Positions 27,287-37,270 of a DNA stretch of 64,000 nt are shown here, piece after piece. The notes beneath the pieces are model-generated. The model worked only from the letters and a program-made list of their open reading frames with translations, did not search any database and was not told the origin of the DNA. Source of the DNA: Streptomyces sp. NBC_00390 (GTDB taxonomy: Bacteria > Actinomycetota > Actinomycetes > Streptomycetales > Streptomycetaceae); assembly GCF_036057275.1 (NCBI RefSeq), contig NZ_CP107945.1:372001-436000 (forward strand), in the 5' to 3' direction. Made by a program: the position numbers and the translations under genes. Numbering within the stretch: the stretch's first letter is position 1; the number at the start of each line of letters is the position of its first letter.

Positions 27287-28744
27287 GTGGCCGGCCCCTC
27301 CCAGCCCGAAAACGGCACGCCGGTCCCCGAGGACCACGTCATCGTGCTGTTCGGTGCCACCGGCGACCTCGCCCGGCGCAAGCTCCTGCCGGGACTCTTC
27401 CACCTCGCCAAGGCCGGTCTGCTGCCGGCCCGCTACCGCATCGTAGGCTCGGCACCGTCACAGGCCGCGCTCAGTGACGACGACTTCCGCAAGCGGGCGC
27501 GGGAGGCGGTCGCGGAGTTCGGCAGGTCGAAGCCGGAAGGGGCGGCGTGGCAGGAGTTCGAGGACGCGCTGTCCTTCGGCGCGGCCGATCCCGACGATCC
27601 CGGGCCGCTTCTCGCGGCCGTGCAAGAGGCCGAGCGGGCCGTCGGCGGGAGCCCGCGGCGCCTGTTCCACCTCGCCGTGCCGCCGAAGGCGTTCGCCTCC
27701 GTGGTCGAGATGCTCGGGGCCACCGGCCTCGCCGACAACGCCCGCCTCATCGTGGAGAAGCCCTTCGGCACGGACCTTCCCTCGGCGCGGGCCCTCAATG
27801 CGACGATCCACGCCGTCTTCGACGAGTCCCGGGTCTTCCGCATCGACCACTTCCTCGGCAAGGAGTCCGTCGACAACATCCTGGCCCTCCGGTTCGCCAA
27901 CGGCTTCTTCGAGCCCATCTGGAACCGCGACCACATCAGCCATGTGCAGATCGACGTGCCGGAGAAGATCGGGATCGAGGGCCGCGCCCAGTTCTTCGAA
28001 GGGACCGGCACCTTCCGGGACATGATCGTCACTCATCTCTTCCAGCTCATGGGATTCGTGGCGATGGAACCTCCGACCACCCTCGCGGCGAAGCCCCTGA
28101 GGGACGAGAAGGCGAAGGTCTTCGAGAGCATGCGGCCCCTGGATCCGGCACACGTGGTCCGCGGGCAGTACGAGGGCTATCGCGACGAGCAGGGCGTCGA
28201 CCCCCGGTCGGACACCGAGACGTTTGTCGCGCTGCGGGTGGAACTCGAGAACTGGCGCTGGGCCGGAGTGCCCTTCTTCCTGCGCTCGGGCAAGTCGCTG
28301 GGGCAGGGACGGCATGTCGTCACGCTCGGCTTCCGGGAACCGGCCCTGCGCATGTTCCCGCTGGCTGCAAGGGACGTCCCCGAGGCACGGAGCAACGAGC
28401 TGGTCATCGATTTCGACGACCCCGGCCGGATCGCCGCCCGTTTCCTGGTGAAGGACCCCGGTCCCGCCATGCGCCTGAGCGAGGCCGAGATGGTCTTCGA
28501 CTACGCGAGCTCGTTCAACGCGATGTACGCGCTCGAGGGGTACGAGCGCCTCATTCTGGACGCGATGCTGGGCGACCAGTCCCTGTTCACCCGCTCCGAC
28601 GGGATCGAGCGCCTCTGGGAGGCGTCCACCCCGCTGCTGGAGGACCCGCCGCCGGTCGAGCCCTACGCGCCCGGTTCCTGGGGCCCGGAGTCGATCGACC
28701 GGCTCATCGCGCCGTACCGCTGGAGCCTGCCGGACCGCCGCTGA
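27287..28744 (+). CDS. zwf: Glucose-6-phosphate 1-dehydrogenase
   Basis: A 485-residue enzyme oxidising glucose-6-phosphate to 6-phosphogluconolactone. FGATGDLARRKLLPGLF is the coenzyme motif, RLIVEKPFGTDL and RIDHFLGKESVDNI the substrate and catalytic His segment. Length and motifs are normal. The GTG start is four bases after gnd. No opcA or pgl follows. Two hairpins downstream (28772-28825) probably end the tkt-gnd-zwf transcript. Confidence 0.95.
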   Translation: MAGPSQPENGTPVPEDHVIVLFGATGDLARRKLLPGLFHLAKAGLLPARYRIVGSAPSQAALSDDDFRKRAREAVAEFGRSKPEGAAWQEFEDALSFGAADPDDPGPLLAAVQEAERAVGGSPRRLFHLAVPPKAFASVVEMLGATGLADNARLIVEKPFGTDLPSARALNATIHAVFDESRVFRIDHFLGKESVDNILALRFANGFFEPIWNRDHISHVQIDVPEKIGIEGRAQFFEGTGTFRDMIVTHLFQLMGFVAMEPPTTLAAKPLRDEKAKVFESMRPLDPAHVVRGQYEGYRDEQGVDPRSDTETFVALRVELENWRWAGVPFFLRSGKSLGQGRHVVTLGFREPALRMFPLAARDVPEARSNELVIDFDDPGRIAARFLVKDPGPAMRLSEAEMVFDYASSFNAMYALEGYERLILDAMLGDQSLFTRSDGIERLWEASTPLLEDPPPVEPYAPGSWGPESIDRLIAPYRWSLPDRR

Positions 28745-28771
28745 CATTCCAGGAGCGCCACCGCGGCACGG

Positions 28772-28800
28772 GCAGCCGGGGCCCGTCGCGTCCCGGCTGC
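28772..28800 (+). terminator. Putative terminator after zwf
   Basis: GCAGCCGGG (28772-28780) pairs perfectly with CCCGGCTGC (28792-28800) around an 11-base loop, 28 bases after the zwf stop. No U-run follows, as is common in high-GC actinomycetes. Confidence 0.55.
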
Positions 28801-28803
28801 TCC

Positions 28804-28825
28804 GGATGACACCCGGGCGTCATCC
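28804..28825 (+). terminator. Second hairpin after zwf
   Basis: GGATGAC (28804-28810) pairs with GTCATCC (28819-28825) around an eight-base GC-rich loop, directly after the first hairpin. It may reinforce termination before the HAD/GH65 pair. Confidence 0.45.
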
Positions 28826-28900
28826 CCACGGGCTACGCCTGGCGCGGCGGGCTGCGCCTGCCGCCCCCGGGGGCTGCCGCGCCCTTCTAGCCTCGACGGC

Positions 28901-29644
28901 ATGCTGGGGCTTCCGGATCACGTACGCACGTGCCTGTTCGATCTCGACGGCGTCCTCACCCGTACCGCGAAAGTGCATGCGGCGGCGTGGAAGGAGATGT
29001 TCGACGGCTACCTGCGGCGGCGCGCCGAGCAAGAGGGCACGTCGTTCGTGCCGTTCGACGCCGTCCATGACTACGACGAGTACGTTGACGGCCGCCCCCG
29101 CGAGGACGGGGTCCGCACCTTTCTCTCCTCGCGCGGCATCGTCCTGCCCGACGGCGCTCCGGGTGACGGGCCGGACGAGGAGACGGTGATCGGTCTGGGC
29201 TCGCGCAAGAACGACCTCGTACTCCGCAAGATCCGCGAGCAGGGCGTGGAGGCGTACGAGGGCTCCGTGGCCTATGTGCGCGCCGCCAGGGACGCCGGTC
29301 TGCGGCGCGCCGTCGTCTCGTCGAGTGCCAACTGCCGTGACGTACTGGCCGCCGCCGGCATCGAGGATCTCTTCGAGGAGCGCATCGACGGGATCGTCGC
29401 CCGGGAGCAGCGGCTGCGGGGCAAACCGGCACCGGACACCTATCTGGCCGCCGCCCGTGCCCTCGGGGCCGAGCCCGGTACGGCTGCGGTGTTCGAGGAC
29501 GCCCTGGCCGGGGTGGAGGCAGGCCGGGACGGGGCGTTCGGCATCGTCGTGGGCATCGACCGGACCGGACAGGCCGCTCAACTGCGCCTTCACGGCGCCG
29601 ATGTCGTCGTGAAGGACCTCGCCGAGCTGCTGGAGTCACCATGA
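28901..29644 (+). CDS. HAD-family beta-phosphoglucomutase-like phosphatase/mutase
   Basis: A 247-residue HAD protein. [10 protein letters not shown] is motif I with both Asp residues, VVSSSANC motif II, and [12 protein letters not shown] then [14 protein letters not shown] motifs III and IV. A cap domain is inserted after motif I. Its last four bases overlap the GH65 start (ATGA), and beta-phosphoglucomutase is the classical partner of GH65 phosphorylases, converting released beta-glucose-1-phosphate to glucose-6-phosphate. That glucose-6-phosphate could feed the adjacent zwf. Simple phosphatase activity is possible. Confidence 0.85.
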   Translation: MLGLPDHVRTCLFDLDGVLTRTAKVHAAAWKEMFDGYLRRRAEQEGTSFVPFDAVHDYDEYVDGRPREDGVRTFLSSRGIVLPDGAPGDGPDEETVIGLGSRKNDLVLRKIREQGVEAYEGSVAYVRAARDAGLRRAVVSSSANCRDVLAAAGIEDLFEERIDGIVAREQRLRGKPAPDTYLAAARALGAEPGTAAVFEDALAGVEAGRDGAFGIVVGIDRTGQAAQLRLHGADVVVKDLAELLESP

Positions 29645-32031
29645 TCACCCATCCCAGCTATGCGGTGGAGCCGTGGTGCCTGCGCGAGACCGAGCTGAAC
29701 CTCGACGTCCTGGCCCAGAGCGAGTCCGTGTTCGCCCTGGCCAACGGCCATATCGGATGGCGCGGCAATCTCGACGAGGGCGAACCGTGCGGACTGCCCG
29801 GCTCCTATCTCAACGGTGTCCACGAACTGCATCCATTGCCGTACGCCGAGGCCGGTTACGGCTATCCGGAGTCCGGCCAGACGATGATCAACGTCACGGA
29901 CGGAAAGATCATCAGGCTTCTCGTGGACGACCACCCCTACGACCTGCGGTACGGCGAACTGACGGCACACGAGCGGGTACTGGATTTCCGGACCGGAGTG
30001 CTGCACCGCACCGCGGAGTGGACTTCACCGGCCGGCCGCGCCGTGCGCATCACCTCGCACCGGCTGGTGTCGTTCACGCAACGGGCCGTCGCCGCGATCG
30101 CGTACGAGGTGGAGCCTCTGGACGCCGGCGCCACGGTCGCCGTCCAGTCCGAGCTGCTCGCGAACGAGCAGATGCCCCACGACGCCGGCGACCCGCGGGT
30201 CGCGGCCGCGATCGACTCCCCCTTGCAGCCGGAGGAGGACTTCGCCCAGGACACCCGTCTTCGGCTGGTGCACCGCACCAGGATGAGCGGCCAGCGGGTG
30301 GCCGTCACCGCCGACCACATCGTCGAAGGACCCGACGGGACGAGATGGTCGGCAGAGAGCGAACCGGACGTCAGCAGGCTCACGGTCACGGCAACGCTGG
30401 CGCCCGGGGAGAAGCTGCGGCTGGTGAAGTTCGTGGGCTACGGGTGGTCCGCCGAGCGGTCGCTGCCTGCCGTCCACGACCAGGTCGAGGCGGCGGTGGC
30501 CGCGGCACGCAGCACAGGATGGGAGGGGCTGCTCGCCGAGCAGCGGGCGTTCCTGGACCACTTCTGGTCCGGCGCCGACGTCGAGGTGGACGGTGACGCG
30601 GAGATCCAGCAGGCCGTGCGCTTCGCCCTCTTCCATGTGCTCCAGGCAGCGGCCCGGGGCGAGGAGCGGGCGATCCCCGCCAAGGGCCTGACGGGCACGG
30701 GCTACGACGGGCACTCGTTCTGGGACGTGGAGTCCTTCGTCCTCCCCGTGCTCACCTACACGGCCCCCCGAGCCGTCGGGCCGGTCCTGCGCTGGCGGCA
30801 CGCCACCCTGCCCGCTGCGCGCGACCGGGCCCACCAGCTCGGGCTGGCCGGAGCGGCGTTCCCGTGGCGGACCATCACCGGCGCGGAGTGCTCGGCCTAC
30901 TGGCCGGCCGGCACGGCGGCCTTTCACGTCAATGCCGACATCGCCGACGCCGTGGTGCGCTATGTGAGCGCCACCGGCGACGAGACGTTCGAGCGGGGGC
31001 CCGGGCTGGAACTGCTGGTGCACACCGCACGGCTGTGGCACTCGCTGGGCCACCACGACCCGGAGGGTACCTTCCACATCGACGGCGTCACGGGCCCCGA
31101 CGAGTACAGCGCCATCGCCCGCGACAACCTGTACACCAACCTGATGGCGCGTCGGAATCTGATGGCCGCCGCGGAGACGGCGGGGCGCCACGCCGACCGG
31201 GCCGAGGAAATGGGGGTCGACGACGAGGAGACCGCCGCGTGGCGCGACGCAGCCGCCCGGATGGCCGTGCCGTACAACGAGACGCTGGGCGTGCACGAGC
31301 AGTCCGCCGGGTTCACCGGCTTCCAGCACTGGGACTTCGACTCCACCTCGCCGGACCAGTACCCGCTGCTGCTGCACTTCCCCTACTTCGATCTCTACCG
31401 CAAGCAGGTCGTGAAGCAGGCCGACCTGGTCCTCGCCATGCTGACCTGCTCGGAGTCCTTCACGGCCGAGGAGAAGGCCCGCAACTTCGCCTACTACGAG
31501 CCGCTGACCGTGCGGGACTCCTCGCTCTCGGCGTGCTGCCAGGCCGTGTTGGCCGCGGAGACCGGGCACCTCCGGCTGGCGTACGCCTATCTGGGCGAGG
31601 CGGCACTGATGGACCTGGAGAACCTGGAGCACAACACCCGCGACGGGCTGCACATCGCGTCCCTCGCCGGCACCTGGATCGCCTTGGTGACCGGGCTCGG
31701 CGGAATGCGCCAGCACGACGGTGCGGCCGGTCGGCCGGCTTTCGCCCCCCGGCTGCCGGAGCGTCTTTCCGGCCTGAAGTTCACCGTGCTGCTGCGAGGG
31801 CGCAGGCTGCGGGTGGACATCAGCCGCACCGCGGCCCGCTACACCCTGGTGGAGGGGGACCCGCTGCAGATCCTGCACCACGGCGAGCCGCTCACGGTCT
31901 CGGCGGCAGAGACGGTTCAGCGTCCCCTCCCCCCGATGCCCGTGCGGCCCGAACCGCAGCAGCCCAAGGGGCGTCGCCCGGCCGACCGTGCGGGCGCCGA
32001 GGAGCCGGCGGCCGGGGAGGCGGCCGACTGA
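29641..32031 (+). CDS. Glycoside hydrolase family 65 disaccharide phosphorylase
   Basis: A 796-residue GH65 protein (maltose, trehalose, kojibiose or nigerose phosphorylase type). The N-terminal beta-sandwich begins with [19 protein letters not shown], a GH65 hallmark. The (alpha/alpha)6 barrel has [19 protein letters not shown] and the segment [20 protein letters not shown] holding the general acid Glu. The phosphate-site region [20 protein letters not shown] is near residue 680. It should split an alpha-glucoside with phosphate to glucose and beta-glucose-1-phosphate in the cytoplasm. The exact substrate is not readable. It is coupled to the upstream HAD gene. The C-terminal 30 residues are a low-complexity Pro/Glu/Ala tail. 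Confidence 0.9.
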   Translation: MITHPSYAVEPWCLRETELNLDVLAQSESVFALANGHIGWRGNLDEGEPCGLPGSYLNGVHELHPLPYAEAGYGYPESGQTMINVTDGKIIRLLVDDHPYDLRYGELTAHERVLDFRTGVLHRTAEWTSPAGRAVRITSHRLVSFTQRAVAAIAYEVEPLDAGATVAVQSELLANEQMPHDAGDPRVAAAIDSPLQPEEDFAQDTRLRLVHRTRMSGQRVAVTADHIVEGPDGTRWSAESEPDVSRLTVTATLAPGEKLRLVKFVGYGWSAERSLPAVHDQVEAAVAAARSTGWEGLLAEQRAFLDHFWSGADVEVDGDAEIQQAVRFALFHVLQAAARGEERAIPAKGLTGTGYDGHSFWDVESFVLPVLTYTAPRAVGPVLRWRHATLPAARDRAHQLGLAGAAFPWRTITGAECSAYWPAGTAAFHVNADIADAVVRYVSATGDETFERGPGLELLVHTARLWHSLGHHDPEGTFHIDGVTGPDEYSAIARDNLYTNLMARRNLMAAAETAGRHADRAEEMGVDDEETAAWRDAAARMAVPYNETLGVHEQSAGFTGFQHWDFDSTSPDQYPLLLHFPYFDLYRKQVVKQADLVLAMLTCSESFTAEEKARNFAYYEPLTVRDSSLSACCQAVLAAETGHLRLAYAYLGEAALMDLENLEHNTRDGLHIASLAGTWIALVTGLGGMRQHDGAAGRPAFAPRLPERLSGLKFTVLLRGRRLRVDISRTAARYTLVEGDPLQILHHGEPLTVSAAETVQRPLPPMPVRPEPQQPKGRRPADRAGAEEPAAGEAAD

Positions 32032-32124
32032 CCTGTGCGCCGGCCGGCTCGGTGGCGGTGCGGGTCCCGGTGCCGGGCTCGACGGGGGTACGGGTTCCGC
32101 GTCCGGTCGGTCGACGGCGACCGG

Positions 32125-33132
32125 CTACGACGCCGCACAAAGGGCGCGGCCCAGCGGAGTGGACGCGTAGAAGACTTCGCGGCCGGTGCGGTTGCGGCTG
32201 AGCAGTCCGCCGGCGTGCAACACCTTCAGGTGCTGGCTCACCGCGCCCGGCCGCATGGACAGTCGGCGAGCGATCACGGCGGTGGTGGCCGGTTCCGCCA
32301 AGGCGACGAGGATCCGCGCACGGGTACGGCCGATGAGGGCGGTGAGCGCCTCGCCGGTGGGCACGATCCCCTGCTGCCACACCGTGGCGACGCCGGGGGC
32401 GGGGTAGATGAGCATCGGCTGGTAGGGCTCCGCCATCACGGTCGTGTCGGGCCAGTGGAAGACGCTCGGCACCAGGATCATTCCGTCGCCCAGGAGCGGG
32501 CCTGTACGACGCCACGCCTGCGTGGTCACGCGCAGCCGTCCGCCGTTCCAACTGATGTTGCCGTGCAGGTCGTTGAACATCGCCGCCGCACCCTGCCGGG
32601 CGAGCTGACGGGAACGACGCAGCACTTCCGAGTCGAACAACCCTTGGATCTGAGGCCAGTACGGGGAGAGCGCCGGGTCCCAGTAGCGCCGAAGGAGGTC
32701 CGCCACGCGCACGGTCCCGGCGGCCGGATCGGCGAGGAACTGCTGCACCGTCGGCGAATGTGCGGCCGGAACCCGTGCCGCCTCCGCTGCCGCCTTGTCG
32801 GGATCCGCACTGGCCACGAGGTGGAGTTCGGCGCCGATGTCCGGCAGCGGACTGGTCGGCGGTGGAGTCAGGAAGTCGGCGATGTACGGGCCTGGTGGGG
32901 CGAGCGCGAACAGCAACTCCAGGTCCAGTTCGCCGAGCAGGGGGCGCACAGCCCGAATCCACGGCAGATGCAGGGCATGCCGACCCGGGTCTTGCAGCAT
33001 GCGCAGGCTGGCCACCGCCTCGGAGACGGGAGAGAAGGCAAAGCGCAGACGGGCGAGGTCGCCCGGCGCGAAGTCGAACTCTGCGCACGGGGCGGACGAG
33101 GATGAGGATTCAGCCACAACTGAAACATTCAC
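32125..33132 (-). CDS. ArsR-type transcriptional regulator with large N-terminal domain
   Basis: A 335-residue protein. The first ~240 residues form a DUF5937-like domain (RLRFAFSPVSEAVASLRMLQ); the last ~90 form a winged helix of the ArsR type (RARILVALAEPATTAVIARR, then SQHLKVLHAGGLLSRNRTGR). Such proteins sense an unknown ligand and repress nearby genes. The GTG start overlaps no other gene; it is divergent from the YcaC-like hydrolase gene at 33225, which is a likely target. No metal-binding Cys motif typical of classical ArsR is seen. Confidence 0.85.
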   Translation of the reverse strand: MNVSVVAESSSSSAPCAEFDFAPGDLARLRFAFSPVSEAVASLRMLQDPGRHALHLPWIRAVRPLLGELDLELLFALAPPGPYIADFLTPPPTSPLPDIGAELHLVASADPDKAAAEAARVPAAHSPTVQQFLADPAAGTVRVADLLRRYWDPALSPYWPQIQGLFDSEVLRRSRQLARQGAAAMFNDLHGNISWNGGRLRVTTQAWRRTGPLLGDGMILVPSVFHWPDTTVMAEPYQPMLIYPAPGVATVWQQGIVPTGEALTALIGRTRARILVALAEPATTAVIARRLSMRPGAVSQHLKVLHAGGLLSRNRTGREVFYASTPLGRALCAAS

Positions 33133-33224
33133 TCAGAGCGGCCCGTGTGGTCAACCATCGGTGCAACGCCCCGCGCCGAACCTCGGTGGGCGTCGGACCC
33201 ACCATGGATGTAAAGGACTTGACC

Positions 33225-33845
33225 ATGTCGAACCCGTTCCACGAGCCGCTCACCACCGAGAACGCCGCACTCCTCCTCGTCGACCACCAGATCGGACTGC
33301 TCACCGGCGTCAGGGACATGGGCACCGACGAACTGAAGCACAACGTCACCGCTCTGACCCGCGCGGCCGTGCGGCTCGGCATCCCCGTCATCGCCACCAC
33401 AACGTCGGCCGACGAACTGTGGGGCCCGCTCATTCCCGAACTTCAGGCCGTACTGCCCAAGGACCTGGAGGTGATGGACCGCTCGACGGTCAACGCCTGG
33501 CACGACGAGCGGGTCCGCGGCGCACTGGAATCCTTCGGACGGGACCGGATCATCGTGGCGGGCACCTCCCTCGAGGTCTGTGCCGCCCTCCCCGCGATCT
33601 CGGCGACCGCCGCCGGATACACCGCCTACGTCGCCGTGGACGCATCCGGCACCTTCTCCGCGACCAAGCGTGAGACCGGCCTGGCGCGCCTGAACCAAGC
33701 AGGGGTGATCGTGAGCGACTACGCGAGCCTGGTCGTCGAGATGCTCGCGGACAACGCCCACCCGATCGCGCCGCATGTCTACGAAGACCTCGACATGCCG
33801 TTCGCCACGCTCGTCGGGCAGTTCGTGGCGGCCCGCTCCCGCTGA
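33225..33845 (+). CDS. YcaC-like isochorismatase-superfamily hydrolase
   Basis: A 206-residue cysteine hydrolase-fold protein. ALLLVDHQIGLLTGV holds the catalytic Asp and GTSLEVCAALPA the nucleophile Cys; the segment RSTVNAW corresponds to the loop that carries the basic residue in YcaC relatives. Substrate unknown. The ATG at 33225 has AAAGGA seven bases upstream; an in-frame ATG at 33204 would add seven residues. The divergent ArsR-type gene probably controls it. It should not be confused with the isochorismatase-like gene at 39541, which is of the EntB/PhzD type. Confidence 0.85.
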   Translation: MSNPFHEPLTTENAALLLVDHQIGLLTGVRDMGTDELKHNVTALTRAAVRLGIPVIATTTSADELWGPLIPELQAVLPKDLEVMDRSTVNAWHDERVRGALESFGRDRIIVAGTSLEVCAALPAISATAAGYTAYVAVDASGTFSATKRETGLARLNQAGVIVSDYASLVVEMLADNAHPIAPHVYEDLDMPFATLVGQFVAARSR

Positions 33846-34148
33846 GACCGCACGCCGCCCTCCCCGCCGCGCCACCCCGGGCGGGACACAGAGGCGGCCG
33901 CACCACCTGTCACCGAGTCGCGCCATGGCCGGCGGTCCGTCTGTCACTTCCGCCCGGCCATGGTGAGGCCCGCACCCACGACGCTCAACGACCACCGGCC
34001 CTTGAGGGACCATGCCCGAAGCACACCTGCCCCACTTGAAGGCGACTGTCCGCCCTGGCCTTCAGCGCAACGATGACCCACGCCACCCCGCCTGCCCTCG
34101 CGAGAGTGCCGCGCTCCTGGCGGGCGACCGACAGAGAGGAACCCGATC
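33846..34148. other. Intergenic region, nothing recognised
   Basis: About 300 bases between the YcaC-like gene and the LLM oxidoreductase gene. No open frame with a recognisable product, strong hairpin or repeat was seen. The only clear element is GAGAGGAA just before the ATG at 34149. Confidence 0.4.
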
Positions 34149-35069
34149 ATGAGCGATCTGAACTTCGGGTTCTCTCTCATGCCGACCACCGATATCGCCC
34201 ACCATCTGGAGCTGGTCGCCACAGCCGAGGACGGGGGCCTCGACCTCGTCGGCATCCAGGACCACCCCTACATGCCGGCCTTGACCGACACGTTCACCCT
34301 CATCGGCCACTTGATCGCCCACACCGAGCACCTCACATATTTCCCGGACGTGGCCAGCCTGCCGCTGCGGCCACCGGCGATGCTGGCCAAGACGTCGGCC
34401 GCGCTGGACCTGGTCTCCGGCGGCCGCTTCGAACTCGCCCTGGGCGCCGGGGGCTACTGGGAAAGCATCGAGGAGATGGGCGTCGCGCGACGCACCCCCC
34501 GCCAGGGCATCGAAGCCGTGGAGGAGGCCGTCCACATCCTGCGCGCGCTGTGGAGCCCCGGCCGGCCCGTCCGGTTCGAGGGCCGGTACTACCGGCTGGA
34601 CGGGGTCCAGGCCGGCCCCGCACCCGCGCACCCCATCGGGATCTGGCTCGGCGCGCAGGGGCCGCGAGCACTGGCCCAGACCGGGCGGATCGCCGACGGC
34701 TGGGCCGCGCCCATTCCCAGCTACTTGCAGTACGAGAAGTGGGCCGAGGCCAACGCCCGCATCGACACCGCCGCCCGGGAAGCGGGTCGCAAGCCCGACG
34801 ACATCATGCGCATGGCGCAGATCGTAGGCACCATCACCGACCGACCCGCCGACGCCGAGGCCCGCACCGGCGCCGCACCGGTCCGGGGCACCCCCGACCA
34901 GTGGGCCCGCCTCATCGCCCGCCTCGCCACCGAGCAGCCCTTCCGCACCTTCGTGTTCTGGCCCGAACGCTCCACAACCGAACAGATCCACCGCTTCGCC
35001 CACGACGTTGTGCCCGTGGCACGCGCTCTCCTCGCCAAGCCATGGACGATGGGCCAAGAGGCCCGCTGA
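34149..35069 (+). CDS. LLM-class F420-dependent oxidoreductase
   Basis: A 306-residue luciferase-like monooxygenase fold protein. It begins NFGFSLMPTTDIAHHLELVA, has GLDLVGIQDHPY, the TYFPDVASLPLRPPAMLAK segment, and SGGRFELALGAGGYWESIE, all typical of the actinobacterial F420H2-dependent branch; GIWLGAQGPRALAQTGRIAD is the second conserved block. It reduces or oxidises an unknown small molecule. GAGAGGAA lies seven bases before the ATG. It stands alone between the YcaC-like gene and the convergent siderophore permease gene. FMN use instead of F420 cannot be excluded by eye. Confidence 0.85.
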   Translation: MSDLNFGFSLMPTTDIAHHLELVATAEDGGLDLVGIQDHPYMPALTDTFTLIGHLIAHTEHLTYFPDVASLPLRPPAMLAKTSAALDLVSGGRFELALGAGGYWESIEEMGVARRTPRQGIEAVEEAVHILRALWSPGRPVRFEGRYYRLDGVQAGPAPAHPIGIWLGAQGPRALAQTGRIADGWAAPIPSYLQYEKWAEANARIDTAAREAGRKPDDIMRMAQIVGTITDRPADAEARTGAAPVRGTPDQWARLIARLATEQPFRTFVFWPERSTTEQIHRFAHDVVPVARALLAKPWTMGQEAR

Positions 35070-35199
35070 CGAGCACTCCTGCGTCGGCGCAGGAACGGCC
35101 ATGGCCCGGCGCGACACACGCAGCCGATGAGCGGGCAGGCGCCGTGGAACCGGGCAGGGGCCCCCGGGCCCGTACTGACGGCGGGTGGCACCAGTGGCC

Positions 35200-37266
35200 C
35201 TACCGGCGGCTGCGCACGAGCAGCCACAGGAAGTACGGCGTGCCGATCACGGCGGTCAACAGGCCGGCGCCCAACTGGGCCGGCGCGATCACGGTACGGC
35301 CCAGCAGGTCCGCGGTGCAGACGAGAACGGCGCCGAGCAGCACCGCGACCGGCAGCACGCGGACGTGCTGCCGGCCCACGAGGGCCCGGGCCGCGTGGGG
35401 TGCCACGAGTCCCACGAAGCCGATCGTGCCCGCGGCGGCGACGGCGGTGGCGCTGAGCAGGACGCTCAGCACGAGGAAGCCCAGGCGCGCCCGTGCCAGA
35501 TCGAGCCCCAGAAGCCTCGGGGTGTCCTCATCGAGCGACACGAGGTCGAGTTCCGTGCGCCGCAGGACCGCGACGACCAGCCCAACGGCGAGCACGACCG
35601 CAAGTGGCGCCACGTCGGGCAGGGTCCGTCCGTAGGTGGAGCCCGACAGCCAGGTGAGGGCCTTCGTCGCGTTGAACGGATCGGTGAGGACGATGAGCAG
35701 GCTGATCAGCGCGGCGGTCCCGGTGGCGACGCCGAACCCGACGAGGACGAGCCGGTTCTGCTGGAACCCGCCCCGCGCGGCGAGCCCGAAGACGATGGCA
35801 GAGCTGACGGCGGCGCCCGCGAACGCCGCACCGGCCAGGCTCCATGACCCGGCGAGGGGCACCGTCGTCACGAGGAACACGGCGCCGAGCGCGGCCCCGC
35901 CGGAGACGCCCAGAACACCGGGCTCCGCGAGCGGATTGCGGGTCACGGCCTGGACGAGCGCCCCGGCCAGGGCCAGTGCCGCGCCCGCGAGGAGCGCCGC
36001 GAGGACCCGGGGCACCCGGGTGTCGAGGACGAAGGTGACGGTCCGGCCCGCCCTGCCTTGTGCCCAGTTCACCACGTCGCCGAGCAGCAGTTTGCTGTCG
36101 CCCAGCAGCACGGCGGCGATCGTCACTCCGATGAGCACCGCCGCCAGTACCGCCGCGGTGGTCAGGAAGACGGCCCGGCTCCTGATACGCAGCCGGTCGG
36201 CTGCGGCAGCTCCGGCGGTGTCCCGGACCCGGGTGGCCATCGCGATCAGGAACACGGCACCGACGAGGCTGGTGGCAACGCCGGTCGGCACGGCGACGGC
36301 CACGTCGGCCGGCACGACGGCGCGCAGGAGCACGTCCGAGCCGAGCACCAGCACCGCGCCGGCGAGGCCCGCGACCGGAACGCTCGACCGCGTCCGGGAG
36401 AAGGCCCCGAATCTGCGGGCGAGGGGGCGGACGAGGGCGGGGGCGCACAGGCCGATGAACCCGATCGGTCCGGCGAGCGTGACGGCTGCCGCGGAGAGCA
36501 GGGAGGCCAGCACGACCGCCGTGACGCGGGTGGCGCGAACGGGGACGCCGAGGCCGCGCGCCGCGTCGTCGCCGAGGGCCAGGGCGTCGACCCGGCGGGC
36601 GACGAGCAGCAGTCCGACGAGGCCGGCGAAGCCGATCGGCGCCAACTGCAGCACGCCGTCGAACCCGTTCTGCGAGATGCTGCCCTGGTTCCACTGGTAG
36701 AGGCCCTCGGTCTGCCTGGGGAACAGCAGGAGCAGCCCCTCGGTGACGGCGGTGAGGCCGAGAGCGAGGGCGCTGCCGGCGAGAACGAGCCGGACCGTGC
36801 CGGCGCCCAGACCCGACAGCCCGAGCACGACGGCCGCCGCCGCGAGGGCGCCGACGAACGCGACGCCGGAGGAGGCGAGCAGCGGGAGCGAGACGCCGGT
36901 GACGGCGACCAGTCCGAGGGCCAGGTAGGAGCCCGCGTTCACCGCGAGGGTGTCGGGCGAGGCGAGCACGTTGCGGCTGACCGCCTGCAGTGCGGCGCCC
37001 GCCGTTCCGAGCACGGCTCCGACGAGCAGCCCCGCGGTCATCCTCGGCAGCCGGGAGGCGATGACGACGGACGCGTCGGCCGGGTCGGCACGTCCGGTGA
37101 GCGCCTTCCAGACCTCGGGGGCGCCGACAGCGGCCGTGCCCTGGGTGATGTCGACGATCGCGAGGCCCGCGACGAGGAGGACGAGCGCGGCCGTCACCGC
37201 GGCCGCGCCCGTCCGGGACGTGGCCGCCGGCGGACGGGTGGCGGTGGTGGTGGCGGTGACGGCCAT
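35200..37266 (-). CDS. Fused FecCD-type iron-siderophore permease
   Basis: A 688-residue protein made of two complete FecCD/BtuC-type permease halves in one chain. Each half repeats the same pattern: SRLPRMTAGLLVGAVLGTAG with QAVSRNVLASPDTLAV in the first, TRVPRVLAALLAGAALALAG with QAVTRNPLAEPGVLGVSGG in the second, and the coupling-helix segment PIGFIGLCAPALVR / TIGFVGLVAPHAAR. About 20 membrane helices are expected. FhuB-like fusions of this kind import hydroxamate ferri-siderophores. The ATG starts four bases after the binding-protein stop. It is the last gene of the 39105-35200 operon, which the iron box at 39111 should control. Confidence 0.92.
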   Translation of the reverse strand: MAVTATTTATRPPAATSRTGAAAVTAALVLLVAGLAIVDITQGTAAVGAPEVWKALTGRADPADASVVIASRLPRMTAGLLVGAVLGTAGAALQAVSRNVLASPDTLAVNAGSYLALGLVAVTGVSLPLLASSGVAFVGALAAAAVVLGLSGLGAGTVRLVLAGSALALGLTAVTEGLLLLFPRQTEGLYQWNQGSISQNGFDGVLQLAPIGFAGLVGLLLVARRVDALALGDDAARGLGVPVRATRVTAVVLASLLSAAAVTLAGPIGFIGLCAPALVRPLARRFGAFSRTRSSVPVAGLAGAVLVLGSDVLLRAVVPADVAVAVPTGVATSLVGAVFLIAMATRVRDTAGAAAADRLRIRSRAVFLTTAAVLAAVLIGVTIAAVLLGDSKLLLGDVVNWAQGRAGRTVTFVLDTRVPRVLAALLAGAALALAGALVQAVTRNPLAEPGVLGVSGGAALGAVFLVTTVPLAGSWSLAGAAFAGAAVSSAIVFGLAARGGFQQNRLVLVGFGVATGTAALISLLIVLTDPFNATKALTWLSGSTYGRTLPDVAPLAVVLAVGLVVAVLRRTELDLVSLDEDTPRLLGLDLARARLGFLVLSVLLSATAVAAAGTIGFVGLVAPHAARALVGRQHVRVLPVAVLLGAVLVCTADLLGRTVIAPAQLGAGLLTAVIGTPYFLWLLVRSRR

Positions 37267-37270
37267 GGTG

